Position numbers and translations under genes: made by a program
NCBI RefSeq assembly: GCF_051014445.1
Contig: NW_027488377.1
Coordinates: 4,154,001 to 4,218,000 of the forward strand
Length of the DNA: 64,000 nucleotides
Reading direction: 5' to 3'
Source of the DNA: Colletes latitarsis
Lineage: Eukaryota; Arthropoda; Insecta; Hymenoptera; Colletidae
The notes under the pieces: generated by a model
The model's database searches: none
What the model was told of the DNA's origin: nothing
The model's input: the letters and a program-made list of their open reading frames with translations, nothing else
Part shown: positions 1 through 13,183 of the stretch, one piece after another
How the letters are laid out: the number at the start of each line of letters is the position of its first letter
Position numbering within the stretch: position 1 is the stretch's first letter

Positions 1-137
1 AAAAAACCCAGGATCCGTTCAACAAGTATGTGAAGAATGCGAAAGTATGTGTCTGATGAGGGAAAATCCCAGGCCTAACCTAGACCTAACATGCGTTACC
101 CTCAAAAATATTGATAGAAACCAGGTTTAATCGACTA

Positions 138-313
138 TTTCAGTGTGGTACCACATTACTACGTGATCCAAACCAGGAAAAGCCCAGAATCTGGCCATCA
201 ACTATGAGAAATATGCGAAAGTACGAGCTTGATGAGAGCAAATCCCAGACCTAACCAAGACCTAACATGCGTTATTCTCTAAAATATTGATCGAAACCAG
301 GTTTAATGGACTG
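138..313 (+). repeat. Representative 176-bp monomer (register used here)
   Basis: This monomer illustrates the parts. In consensus order they are TTTCAGTGTGGTACCACATT, ACTACGTGATCCAAACCAG, an A-tract with CCCAGGATC, a variable subtype box (about positions 50-80), GCGAAAGTATGAG, CTGATGAGGGCAAATCC, CAGACCTAAC then CTAGACCTAAC, ATGCGTTATCCTCTAAAA, TATTGATCGAA and ACCAGGTTTAATTGACTG. These sum to 176 bp. This copy carries a beta-type box (CTGGCCATCAACTATGAG). Most differences between monomers lie in the box, in the two AGACCTAAC copies and in the segment before ACCAGG (TTGATCGAA, TTGATGGAA or TTTATCAAG). Confidence 0.95.
144..155. other. 12-bp perfect palindrome TGTGGTACCACA, present in most monomers
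   Basis: TGTGGTACCACA equals its own reverse complement and sits at the same place in most monomers; this is the first complete example. It contains a GGTACC core. Some subtypes break it in fixed ways: TGTGGTCCCACA, TGTGCTACCACA, TGTTGTACTTCA. A perfect dyad at fixed register could bind a dimeric protein or form a short cruciform stem. No binding protein can be named from sequence. Confidence 0.85.
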
Positions 314-3237
314 TTTCAGTGTGATACCACATTACTACGTGATCCAAAACAGAAAAAACCCAGGATCTGTTCAACAAGTATGTGAAGAACGCGAAAATAT
401 GACCCTGATGAGGGCAAATCCCAGACCTATACCAGACCTAATTTGCGTTGTCCTCTAAAATATTGATGGAAACCAGGTTTAATTGACTGTTTCAGTGTGG
501 TACCACTTTACTACGTGATCCAATCCAGAAAAAGCCCTGGATCTAGCCATCAAGTATGAGAAATATGCGAAAGTATGAGCCTGATGAGGGCAAATCCTAG
601 ACCTAACCCAGACCTAACATGCGTTATCTTCTAAAATATTTATCAAGACCAGGTTTAATTGAATGTTTCAGTGTGGTACCACATTACTACGTGATCCAAA
701 CCTGAAAAGACCCAGGATCTGTTCAACAAGTATGTGGAGAATGCGAAAGTATGTGTCTGATGAGGGCAAATCACAGGCCTAACCTAGACATAACATGCGT
801 TATCCTCTAAAATATTGATCGAAACCAGGTTTAATGGACTGTTTCAGTGTGGTACCGCATTACTACGTGATCCAAACCACAAAAAACCCAGGATCCGTTC
901 AACAAGTATGTGACGAATGCGAAAGTATGTGTCTGATGAGGGCAAATCCCAGGCCTAACCTAGACATAACATGCGTTATCCTCTAAAATATTGATCGAAA
1001 CCAGGTTAAATGGACTGTTTCAGTGTGGTACCACATTACTACAGGATCCAAACTAGAAAAAGTCCAGAATCTGGCCATCAAGTATGAGAAATATGCGAAA
1101 GCACGAGCCTGGTGAGAGCAAATCCCTGAACTAACCATGACCTATCATGCGTTATTCTCTAAAATATTGATCGAAACCAGGTTTAATGGACTGTTTCAGT
1201 GTGGTACCACATTACTACGTGATCCAAAACAGAAAAAACCCAGGATCTGTTCAACAAGTATGTGAAAAACGCGAAACTATGAGCCTGATGAGGGCAAATC
1301 CCAGCCCTATCCCAGAGCCAACATGCGTTATCCTCTAAAACATTTATCAAGACCAGGTTTAATTGAATGTTTCAGTGTGGTACCGCATTACTACGTGATC
1401 CAAACCACAAAAAACCCAGGATCCGTTCTACAAGTATGTGACGAATGCGAAAGTATGTGTCTGATGAGGGCAAATCCCAGGCCTAACCTAGATCTAACAT
1501 GCGTTATCCTCAAAAATATTGACCGAAACCAGGTTTAATGGACTGTTTCAGTGTGGTACCACATCACTACGTGATCCAAACCAGAAAAAACCCAGGATCC
1601 GTTCAACACGTATGTGAAGAATGCGGAAGTATGTGTCTGATGAGGGCAAATCCCAGGCCTAATCTAGACAGAACATGCGTTATCCTCTAAAATATTGATC
1701 GAAACCAGGTTTAATGGACTGTTTCAGTGTGCTACCACATTACTACGTCATCCAAACCAGAAAAAACCCAGGACCCGTTCAACAAGTATGTGACGAATGC
1801 GAAAGTATGTGTGTGATGAGGGCAAATCCCAGGCCTAACCTAGACATAACATGTGTTATCCTCTAAAATATTGATCGAAACCAGGTTAAATGGACTGGTA
1901 CAGTGTGTTACCACATTACTACAGGATCCAAACTAGAAAAAGTCCAGAATCTGGCCATCAAGTATGAGAAATATGCGAAAGCGCGAGCCTGATGAGAGCA
2001 AATCCCAGACCTAACCTAGATCTAACATGCGTTATCCTCAAAAATATTGACCGAAACCAGGTTTAATGGACTGTTTCAGTGTGCTACCACATTACTACGT
2101 GATCCAAACCAGAAAAAACACAGGATCCGTTCAACAAGTATGTGAAGAATGCGAAAGTATGTGTCTGATGAGGGCAAATCACAGGCCCAACCTAGACATA
2201 ACATGCGTTATCCTCTAAAATATTGATCGAAACCAGGTTTAATGGACTGTTTCAATGTGGTACCACATTACTACGGGATCCAAACCAGAAAAAACCCAGG
2301 ATCCGTTCAACAAGTATGTGAAGAATGCGAAAGTATGTGTCTGATGAGGGCAAATCTCAGGCCTAACCTAGACAGAACATGCGTTATCCTCTAAAATATT
2401 GATCGAAACCAGGTTTAATGGCCTGTTTCAGTGTGCTACAACATTACTACGTGATCCAAACCAGAAAAAACCCAGGATCCGTTCAACAAGTATGTGGAAA
2501 ATGCGAAAGTATGTGTCTGATGAGGGCAAATCCCAGGCCTAACCTAGACATAACATGCGTTGTCCACTGAAATATTGATGGAAACCAGGTTTAATTGACT
2601 GTTTCAGTGTGGTACCACATTACTACGTGATCCAATCCAGAAAAAGCCCTGGATCTAGCCATCAAGTATGAGAAATATGCGAAAGTATGAGCCTGATGGG
2701 GGCAAATCCTAGACCTAACCCAGACCTAACATGCGTTATCCTCTAAAATATTTATCAAGACCAGGTTCAATTGAATGTTTCAGTGTGGTACCACATTACT
2801 ACGTGATCCAAACCTGAAAAAACCCAGGATCTGTTCAACAAGTATGTGGAGAATGCGAAAGTATGTGTCTGATGAGGGCAAATCACAGGCCCAACCTAGA
2901 CATAACATGCGTTATCCTCTAAAATATTGATCGAAACCAGGTTTAATGGACTGTTTCAGTGTGGTTCCGCATTACTACGTGATCCAAACCACAAAAAACC
3001 CAGGATCCGTTCAACAAGTATGTGACGAATGCGAAAGTATGTGTGTGATGAGGGCAAATCCCAGGCCTAACCTAGCCATAACATGCGTTATCCTCTAAAA
3101 TATTGATCGATACCAGGTTTAATGGACTGTTTCAGTGTGGTACCACATTACTACGGGATCCAAACCAGAAAAAGCACAGAATCAGGCCATCAAGTATGAG
3201 AAATTTGCGAAAGTACGAGCCTGATGAGAGCAAATCG

Positions 3238-3258
3238 CAGACCTAACCTAGACCTAAC
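3238..3258 (+). repeat. Internal 11-bp direct repeat within the monomer (AGACCTAAC x2)
   Basis: CAGACCTAACC is followed at once by TAGACCTAAC, so AGACCTAAC occurs twice, 11 bp apart, about one helical turn. The arrangement is found in most monomers with decay (AGGCCTAACC, AGACCTATCC, AGACATAAC). It suggests the monomer itself once grew by a short tandem duplication. The CCTAACC words resemble telomeric C-strand pentamers or hexamers but never form a run, so no telomere link is claimed. Confidence 0.8.
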
Positions 3259-5636
3259 ATGAGTAATTCTCAAAAATATTGATCGAAACCAGGTTTAATC
3301 GACTGTTTCAGTGTGGTACCACATTACTACGTGATCCAAACCAGAAAAAACCCAGGATACGTTCAACAAGTATATGAAGAATGCGAAAGTATATGTCTGA
3401 TGAGGGAAAATCCCAGGCCTAACTTAGACCTAACATGCGTTATCCTCTAAAATATCGATCGCAACTGCGTTTCATTTACTCTTTCATTGTGGTACCACAT
3501 TACTACCTGATTCAATCCAGAAAAAGCCCTGGGTCTAGCCATCAAGTATGAGAAATATGCGAAGGTATGAGCCTGATGTGGGCAAATCCTAGACCTAACC
3601 CAGACCTAACATGCGTTATCCTCAAGAATATTTATCAAGACCAGGTTTAATCGACTGTTTCGGTGTGGTACCACATTACTACGTGATCCAAACCAGAAAA
3701 AAACCCAGGATCTGTACAACAAGTATGTGAAGAATGCGAAAGTATGAGCCTGACGAGGGCAAATCCCAGACCTATCCCAGACATAACTAGCGCTATCATC
3801 TAAGATATTGATCGAAACCAGGTTTAATCGACTGTTTCAGTGTGGTACCACATTACTACGTGATCCAATCCAGAAAAAGCCCTGGGTCTAGCCATCAAGT
3901 ATGAGAAATATGCGAAAGTATGAGCCTGATGTGGGCAAATCCTAGACCTAACCCAGACCTAACATGCGTTATCCTCTAAAATATTTATCAAGACCAGGTT
4001 TAATTGAATGTTTCAGTGTGGTACCACATTACTACGTGATCCAAACCTGAAAAAACCCAGGATCTGTTCAACAAGTATGTGGAGAATGCGAAAGTATGTG
4101 TCTGATGAGGGCAAATCACAGGCCTAACCTAGACATAACATGCGTTATCCTCTAAAATATTGATCGAAACCAGGTTTAATGGACTGTTTCAGTGTGGTAC
4201 CACATCACTACGTGATCCAAACCAGAAAAATACCCAGGATCCGTTCAACAAGTATGTGAAGAATGCGAACGTAGGTGTCTGATGAGGGCAAATCACAGGC
4301 CTAACCTAGACATAACTTGCGTTATCCTCAAAAATATTGATCGAAACCAGGTTTAATGGACTGTTTCAGTGTGGTACCACATTACTACGTGATCCAATCC
4401 AGAAAAAGCCCAGGATCCGTTCAACAAGTATGTGAAGAATGCGAAAGTATGAGTCTGATGAAGGTAAATCCCAGACCTAACCTAGACCTAACATGAGTGA
4501 TTCTCTGAAATATTGATCGAATCCAGGTTTAATGGGCTGTTTCTGTGTGCTACCACATTACTACGTGATCCAAACCTGAAAAAACCCAGGATCTGTTCAA
4601 CAAGTATGTGGAGAATGCGAAAGTATGTGTCTGATGAGGGCAAATCACAGGCCTAACCTAGACATAACATGCGTTATCCTCTAAAATATTGATCGAAACC
4701 AGGTTTAATGGACTGTTTCAGTGTGGTACCACATCACTACCTGATCCAAACGAGAAAAATACCCAGGATCCGTTCAACAAGTATGTGAAGAATGCGAAAG
4801 TATGAGTCTGATGAGGGCAAATCCTAGACTTAACCCAGACCTAACATGCGTTATCCTCTAAAATATTTATCAAGACCAGGTTTAATTGAATGTTTCAGTG
4901 TGGTACCACATTACTACGTGATCCAAACCTGAAAAAACCCAGGATCCGTTCAACAAGTATGTGAAGAATGCGAAAGTATGTGTCTGATGAGGGAAAATCC
5001 CAGGCCTAACCTAGACCTAACATGCGTTACCCTCAAAAATATTGATAGAAACCAGGTTTAATCGACAATTTCAGTGTGGCACCACATTACTACGTGATCC
5101 AAACCAGAAAAAGCCCAGAATCTGGCCATCAAATATGAGAAATATGCGAAAGTACGAGCCTGATGAGAGCAAATCCTAGACTTAACCTAGACATAACATG
5201 CGTTATCCTCTAAAATATTGATCGAAACCAGGTTTAATGGACTGTTTCAGTGTGGTACCACATCACTACGTGATCCAAACCAGAAAAATACCCAGGATCC
5301 GTTCAAGAAGTATGTGTAGAATGCGAACGTATGTGTCTGATGAGGACAAATCACAGGCCTAACCTAGACATAGCTTGCGTTATCCTCGAAAATATTGATA
5401 GAAACCAGGTTTAATGGACTGTTTCAGTGTGGTACCACATTACTACGGGATCCAAACCAGAAAAAGCACAGAATCAGGCCATCAAGTATGAGAAATTTGC
5501 GAAAGTACGAGCCTGATGAGAGCAAATCCCAGACCTAACCTAGACCTAACATGAGTAATTCTCAAAAATATTGATCGAAACCAGGTTTAATCGACTGTTT
5601 CGGTGTGGTACCACATTACTACGTGATCCAAACCTG

Positions 5637-8600
5637 AAAAAACCCAGGATCCGTTCAACAAGTATGTGAAGAATGCGAAAGTATGTGTCTGATGAGGGAA
5701 AATCCCAGGCCTAACCTAGACCTAACATGCGTTACCCTCAAAAATATTGATAGAAACCAGGTTTAATCGACTATTTCAGTGTGGTACCACATTACTACGT
5801 GATCCAAACCAGGAAAAGCCCAGAATCTGGCCATCAACTATGAGAAATATGCGAAAGTACGAGCTTGATGAGAGCAAATCCCAGACCTAACCAAGACCTA
5901 ACATGCGTTATTCTCTAAAATATTGATCGAAACCAGGTTTAATGGACTGTTTCAGTGTGATACCACATTACTACGTGATCCAAAACAGAAAAAACCCAGG
6001 ATCTGTTCAACAAGTATGTGAAGAACGCGAAAATATGACCCTGATGAGGGCAAATCCCAGACCTATACCAGACCTAATTTGCGTTGTCCTCTAAAATATT
6101 GATGGAAACCAGGTTTAATTGACTGTTTCAGTGTGGTACCACTTTACTACGTGATCCAATCCAGAAAAAGCCCTGGATCTAGCCATCAAGTATGAGAAAT
6201 ATGCGAAAGTATGAGCCTGATGAGGGCAAATCCTAGACCTAACCCAGACCTAACATGCGTTATCTTCTAAAATATTTATCAAGACCAGGTTTAATTGAAT
6301 GTTTCAGTGTGGTACCACATTACTACGTGATCCAAACCTGAAAAGACCCAGGATCTGTTCAACAAGTATGTGGAGAATGCGAAAGTATGTGTCTGATGAG
6401 GGCAAATCACAGGCCTAACCTAGACATAACATGCGTTATCCTCTAAAATATTGATCGAAACCAGGTTTAATGGACTGTTTCAGTGTGGTACCGCATTACT
6501 ACGTGATCCAAACCACAAAAAACCCAGGATCCGTTCAACAAGTATGTGACGAATGCGAAAGTATGTGTCTGATGAGGGCAAATCCCAGGCCTAACCTAGA
6601 CATAACATGCGTTATCCTCTAAAATATTGATCGAAACCAGGTTAAATGGACTGTTTCAGTGTGGTACCACATTACTACAGGATCCAAACTAGAAAAAGTC
6701 CAGAATCTGGCCATCAAGTATGAGAAATATGCGAAAGCACGAGCCTGGTGAGAGCAAATCCCTGAACTAACCATGACCTATCATGCGTTATTCTCTAAAA
6801 TATTGATCGAAACCAGGTTTAATGGACTGTTTCAGTGTGGTACCACATTACTACGTGATCCAAAACAGAAAAAACCCAGGATCTGTTCAACAAGTATGTG
6901 AAAAACGCGAAACTATGAGCCTGATGAGGGCAAATCCCAGCCCTATCCCAGAGCCAACATGCGTTATCCTCTAAAACATTTATCAAGACCAGGTTTAATT
7001 GAATGTTTCAGTGTGGTACCGCATTACTACGTGATCCAAACCACAAAAAACCCAGGATCCGTTCTACAAGTATGTGACGAATGCGAAAGTATGTGTCTGA
7101 TGAGGGCAAATCCCAGGCCTAACCTAGATCTAACATGCGTTATCCTCAAAAATATTGACCGAAACCAGGTTTAATGGACTGTTTCAGTGTGGTACCACAT
7201 CACTACGTGATCCAAACCAGAAAAAACCCAGGATCCGTTCAACACGTATGTGAAGAATGCGGAAGTATGTGTCTGATGAGGGCAAATCCCAGGCCTAATC
7301 TAGACAGAACATGCGTTATCCTCTAAAATATTGATCGAAACCAGGTTTAATGGACTGTTTCAGTGTGCTACCACATTACTACGTCATCCAAACCAGAAAA
7401 AACCCAGGACCCGTTCAACAAGTATGTGACGAATGCGAAAGTATGTGTGTGATGAGGGCAAATCCCAGGCCTAACCTAGACATAACATGTGTTATCCTCT
7501 AAAATATTGATCGAAACCAGGTTAAATGGACTGGTACAGTGTGTTACCACATTACTACAGGATCCAAACTAGAAAAAGTCCAGAATCTGGCCATCAAGTA
7601 TGAGAAATATGCGAAAGCGCGAGCCTGATGAGAGCAAATCCCAGACCTAACCTAGATCTAACATGCGTTATCCTCAAAAATATTGACCGAAACCAGGTTT
7701 AATGGACTGTTTCAGTGTGCTACCACATTACTACGTGATCCAAACCAGAAAAAACACAGGATCCGTTCAACAAGTATGTGAAGAATGCGAAAGTATGTGT
7801 CTGATGAGGGCAAATCACAGGCCCAACCTAGACATAACATGCGTTATCCTCTAAAATATTGATCGAAACCAGGTTTAATGGACTGTTTCAATGTGGTACC
7901 ACATTACTACGGGATCCAAACCAGAAAAAACCCAGGATCCGTTCAACAAGTATGTGAAGAATGCGAAAGTATGTGTCTGATGAGGGCAAATCTCAGGCCT
8001 AACCTAGACAGAACATGCGTTATCCTCTAAAATATTGATCGAAACCAGGTTTAATGGCCTGTTTCAGTGTGCTACAACATTACTACGTGATCCAAACCAG
8101 AAAAAACCCAGGATCCGTTCAACAAGTATGTGGAAAATGCGAAAGTATGTGTCTGATGAGGGCAAATCCCAGGCCTAACCTAGACATAACATGCGTTGTC
8201 CACTGAAATATTGATGGAAACCAGGTTTAATTGACTGTTTCAGTGTGGTACCACATTACTACGTGATCCAATCCAGAAAAAGCCCTGGATCTAGCCATCA
8301 AGTATGAGAAATATGCGAAAGTATGAGCCTGATGGGGGCAAATCCTAGACCTAACCCAGACCTAACATGCGTTATCCTCTAAAATATTTATCAAGACCAG
8401 GTTCAATTGAATGTTTCAGTGTGGTACCACATTACTACGTGATCCAAACCTGAAAAAACCCAGGATCTGTTCAACAAGTATGTGGAGAATGCGAAAGTAT
8501 GTGTCTGATGAGGGCAAATCACAGGCCCAACCTAGACATAACATGCGTTATCCTCTAAAATATTGATCGAAACCAGGTTTAATGGACTGTTTCAGTGTGG

Positions 8601-8755
8601 TTCCGCATTACTACGTGATCCAAACCACAAAAAACCCAGGATCCGTTCAACAAGTATGTGACGAATGCGAAAGTATGTGTGTGATGAGGGCAAATCCCAG
8701 GCCTAACCTAGCCATAACATGCGTTATCCTCTAAAATATTGATCGATACCAGGTT
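5637..8755 (+). repeat. Second copy of U1 5' part, apparently identical over 3,119 bp
   Basis: This stretch matches 1-3119 at a constant offset of 5,636. I found no difference in the many stretches I compared, including rare variants such as GGCCTGTTTCAGTGTGCTACAA, given here as GGCCTGTTTCAG then TGTGCTACAA, and ACATGTGTTATCC. Identity stops at 8756, where GATACCAGGTTAAATGG replaces GATACCAGGTTTAATGG of 3120. Such identity implies a very recent duplication or conversion, or an assembly duplication. Confidence 0.92.
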
Positions 8756-10872
8756 AAATGGACTGTTTCAGTGTGGTACCACATTACTACGTGATCCAAA
8801 CTAGAAAAAGTCCAGAATCTGGCCTTCAAGTATGAGAAGTATGCGAAAGTACGAGCCTGATGAGAGCAAATCCCTGACCTAAACATGACCTATCATGCGT
8901 TATTCTCTAAAATATTGATCGAAACCAGGTTTAATGGACTGTTTCAGTGTGGTACCACATTACTACGTGATCCAATCCAGAAAAAGCCCAGGATCCGTTC
9001 AACAAGTATGTGAAGAATGCGAAAGTATGAGTCTGATGAAGGTAAATCCCAGACCTAACCTAGACCTAACATGAGTGATTCTCTGAAATATTGATCGAAT
9101 CCAGGTTTAATGGGCTGTTTCAGTGTGGTACCGCATTACTACGTGATCCAAACCACAAAAAACCCACGATCCGTTTAACAAGTATGTGAAGAATGCGAAA
9201 GTATGTGTCTGATGAGGGCAAATCACAGGCCTAACCTAGACGTAACATGAGTTATTCTCAAAAATATTGGTCGAATGCATGTTTAATCGACAGTTTCAGT
9301 GTGGTACCACATTACTACGTGATCCGAACCAGAAAAAACCCGGGATACGTTCAACAAGTATGTGAAGAATGCGAAAGTATGAGCCTGACGAGGGCAAATC
9401 CCAGACCTATCCCAGACATAACTAGCGTTATCATCTAAGATATTGATCGAAACCAGGTTTAATGGACTGTTTCAGTGTGCTACCACATTACTACGTGATC
9501 CAAACCAGAAAAAAACCCAGGATCTGTACAACAAGTATGTGAAGAATGCGAAAGTATGTGTCGGATGAGGGAAAATCCCAGGCCTAACCTAGACCTAACA
9601 TGCGTTACCCTCAAAAATATTGTTAGAAACCAGGTTTAATCGACTGTTTCAGTGTGGTACCACATTACTACGTGATCCAAACCAGAAAAAGCCCAGAATC
9701 TGGCCATCAACTATGAGAAATATGCGAAAGTACGAGCCTGATGAGAGCAAATCCCAGACCTAACCAAGACCTAACATGCGTTATTCCCTAAAATATTGAT
9801 CGAAACCAGGTTAAATGGACTGTCTCAGTGTGATACCACATTACTACGTGATCCAAACCAGAATAACCCAAGGATCCGTTCAACAAGTATGTGAAGAATG
9901 CGAAAGTATGAGTCGGATGAAGGAAAATCCCAGACCTAACCTAGACCTAACATGAGTTATTCTCTAAAATATTGATCGAAACCAGGTTTAATGGACTGTT
10001 TCAGTGTGCTACCACATTACTACGTGATTCAAACCAGAAAAAACCCAGGATCCGTTCAACAAGTATGTGAAGAATGCGAAAGTATGTGTCGGATGAGGGA
10101 AAATCCCAGTCCAAACCTAGACCTAACATGCGTTACCCTCAAGAATATTTATCAAGACCAGGTTTAATCGACTGTTTCGGTGTGGTACCACATTACTACG
10201 TGATCCAAACCAGAAAAAAAACCCAGGACCTGTACAACAAGTATGTGAAGAATGCGAAAGTATGAGCCTGACGAGGGCAAATCCCAGACCTATCCCAGAC
10301 ATAACTAGCGCTATCATCTAAGATATTGATCGAAACCAGGTTTAATCGACTGTTTCAGTGTGGTACCACATTACTACGTGATCCAATCCAGAAAAAGCCC
10401 TGGGTCTAGCCATCAAGTATGAGAAATATGCGAAAGTATGAGCCTGATGTGGGCAAATCCTAGACCTAACCCAGACCTAACATTCGTTATCCTCTAAAAT
10501 ATTTATCAAGACCAGGTTTAATTGAATGTTTCAGTGTGGTACCACATTACTACGTGATCCAAACCTGAAAAAACCCAGGATCTGTTCAACAAGTATGTGG
10601 AGAATGCGAAAGTATGTGTCTGATGAGGGCAAATCACAGGCCTAACCTAGACATAACATGCGTTATCCTCTAAAATATTGATCGAAACCAGGTTTAATGG
10701 ACTGTTTCAGTGTGGTACCACATCACTACGTGATCCAAACCAGAAAAATACCCATGATCCGTTCAACAAGTATGTGTAGAATGCGAACGTATGTGTCTGA
10801 TGAGGGCAAATCACAGGCCTAACCTAGACATAACTTGCGTTATCCTCAAAAATATTGATAGAAACCAGGTTT
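8756..10872 (+). repeat. 12-monomer segment inserted in U1 copy 2
   Basis: Before this segment the offset to U1 is 5,636; after it the offset is 7,752. The difference, about 2,116 bp, is 12 monomers plus 4 bp. The inserted monomers are of local type: the start resembles 1011-1160 and the last third (about 10,140-10,860) resembles 3,623-4,340. It therefore looks like unequal exchange inside the array rather than outside DNA. Confidence 0.85.
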
Positions 10873-12926
10873 AATGGACTGTTTCAGTGTGGTACCACAT
10901 TACTACGGGATCCAAACCAGAAAAAGCACAGAATCAGGCCATCAAGTATGAGAAATTTGCGAAAGTACGAGCCTGATGAGAGCAAATCGCAGACCTAACC
11001 TAGACCTAACATGAGTAATTCTCAAAAATATTGATCGAAACCAGGTTTAATCGACTGTTTCAGTGTGGTACCACATTACTACGTGATCCAAACCAGAAAA
11101 AACCCAGGATACGTTCAACAAGTATATGAAGAATGCGAAAGTATATGTCTGATGAGGGAAAATCCCAGGCCTAACTTAGACCTAACATGCGTTATCCTCT
11201 AAAATATCGATCGCAACTGCGTTTCATTTACTCTTTCATTGTGGTACCACATTACTACCTGATTCAATCCAGAAAAGGCCCTGGGTCTAGCCATCAAGTA
11301 TGAGAAATATGCGAAGGTATGAGCCTGATGTGGGCAAATCCTAGACCTAACCCAGACCTAACATGCGTTATCCTCAAGAATATTTATCAAGACCAGGTTT
11401 AATCGACTGTTTCGGTGTGGTACCACATTACTACGTGATCCAAACCAGAAAAAAACCCAGGATCTGTACAACAAGTATGTGAAGAATGCGAAAGTATGAG
11501 CCTGACGAGGGCAAATCCCAGACCTATCCCAGACATAACTAGCGCTATCATCTAAGATATTGATCGAAACCAGGTTTAATCGACTGTTTCAGTGTGGTAC
11601 CACATTACTACGTGATCCAATCCAGAAAAAGCCCTGGGTCTAGCCATCAAGTATGAGAAATATGCGAAAGTATGAGCCTGATGTGGGCAAATCCTAGACC
11701 TAACCCAGACCTAACATGCGTTATCCTCTAAAATATTTATCAAGACCAGGTTTAATTGAATGTTTCAGTGTGGTACCACATTACTACGTGATCCAAACCT
11801 GAAAAAACCCAGGATCTGTTCAACAAGTATGTGGAGAATGCGAAAGTATGTGTCTGATGAGGGCAAATCACAGGCCTAACCTAGACATAACATGCGTTAT
11901 CCTCTAAAATATTGATCGAAACCAGGTTTAATGGACTGTTTCAGTGTGGTACCACATCACTACGTGATCCAAACCAGAAAAATACCCAGGATCCGTTCAA
12001 CAAGTATGTGAAGAATGCGAACGTAGGTGTCTGATGAGGGCAAATCACAGGCCTAACCTAGACATAACTTGCGTTATCCTCAAAAATATTGATCGAAACC
12101 AGGTTTAATGGACTGTTTCAGTGTGGTACCACATTACTACGTGATCCAATCCAGAAAAAGCCCAGGATCCGTTCAACAAGTATGTGAAGAATGCGAAAGT
12201 ATGAGTCTGATGAAGGTAAATCCCAGACCTAACCTAGACCTAACATGAGTGATTCTCTGAAATATTGATCGAATCCAGGTTTAATGGGCTGTTTCTGTGT
12301 GCTACCACATTACTACGTGATCCAAACCTGAAAAAACCCAGGATCTGTTCAACAAGTATGTGGAGAATGCGAAAGTATGTGTCTGATGAGGGCAAATCAC
12401 AGGCCTAACCTAGACATAACATGCGTTATCCTCTAAAATATTGATCGAAACCAGGTTTAATGGACTGTTTCAGTGTGGTACCACATCACTACCTGATCCA
12501 AACGAGAAAAATACCCAGGATCCGTTCAACAAGTATGTGAAGAATGCGAAAGTATGAGTCTGATGAGGGCAAATCCTAGACTTAACCCAGACCTAACATG
12601 CGTTATCCTCTAAAATATTTATCAAGACCAGGTTTAATTGAATGTTTCAGTGTGGTACCACATTACTACGTGATCCAAACCTGAAAAAACCCAGGATCCG
12701 TTCAACTAGTATGTGAAGAATGCGAAAGTATGTGTCTGATGAGGGAAAATCCCAGGCCTAACCTAGACCTAACATGCGTTACCCTCAAAAATATTGATAG
12801 AAACCAGGTTTAATCGACAATTTCAGTGTGGCACCACATTACTACGTGATCCAAACCAGAAAAAGCCCAGAATCTGGCCATCAAATATGAGAAATATGCG
12901 AAAGTACGAGCCTGATGAGAGCAAAT
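10873..12926 (+). repeat. Copy of U1 3' part (3121-5174)
   Basis: This matches 3121-5174 at offset 7,752 over about 2,054 bp. I noticed only two substitutions: AAAAGGCCC here versus AAAAAGCCC at about 3,520, and TTCAACTAGT here versus TTCAACAAGT at about 4,953. Beyond 12926 the copies diverge (AAATCCCAGACCTAACCAAG here, AAATCCTAGACTTAACC in U1). It includes a distinctive monomer with ATCGATCGCAACTGCG at about 11,210. Confidence 0.9.
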
Positions 12927-13183
12927 CCCAGACCTAACCAAGACCTAACATGCGTTATTCTCTAAAATATTGATCGAAACCAGGTTTAATGGACTGTTTC
13001 AGTGTGATACCACATTACTACGTGATCCAAACCAGAAAAAACCCAGGATCCGTTCAACAAGTATGTGAAGAATGCGGAAATATGACCCTGATGAGGGCAA
13101 ATCCCGGGTCTAACCTAGACCTAACATGCGTTATCCTCAAAAATATTGATCGAAACCAGGTTTAATCGACTGCTTCAGTGTGG
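11245..13183 (+). repeat. 11-monomer repeat unit, copy 1 (1,939 bp)
   Basis: GATTCAATCCAG at 11,261 recurs at 13,200, giving a period of 1,939 bp (11 monomers plus 3 bp). The first about 1,147 bp of this unit (to about 12,391) is repeated in the next block. It partly overlaps the U1-derived block 10873-12926, showing that duplications are nested. Confidence 0.82.

Larger units (their letters stand above)
1..5636 (+). repeat. Higher-order repeat U1, 5,636 bp (32 monomers)
   Basis: Sequence at 1 recurs at 5637, giving a period of 5,636 bp (32 x 176 plus 4 bp of small indels). The unit contains alpha, beta, gamma and delta box monomers, many with GTGTCTGATGAGGG and GACATAACATGCG, a signature largely confined to the first 16 kb. 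The left edge is the window edge, so the true start may lie upstream. Positions 1-3119 match copy 2 directly; 3121-5174 match it after a 12-monomer insertion; 5175-5636 align best elsewhere (about 10,635-11,040). Confidence 0.9.

Noticed and set aside
1323..1538. Recurrent small plus-strand reading frames of 60-92 codons (also near 6959, 20373, 24951, 32519, 41692, 63484 and others), all variants of one peptide
   Set aside because: They are the same monomer read in the same frame, starting at AACATGCG and stopping one monomer on at CTCTAA or GGTTTAA. They exist only where the usual TTGATCG stop is changed (TTTATCAAG) or lies out of frame. 176 is not a multiple of 3, so frames cannot extend through the array. 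No ribosome-binding, domain or codon signal supports coding.
3238..3258. Interstitial telomeric repeat
   Set aside because: CCTAACC words occur only as two 11-bp-spaced copies per monomer and never as a run of telomeric units.
10123..10317. Minus-strand open frame (another at 36813-36995)
   Set aside because: Antisense reading of ordinary monomers. It is not conserved between copies and shows no sign of coding.
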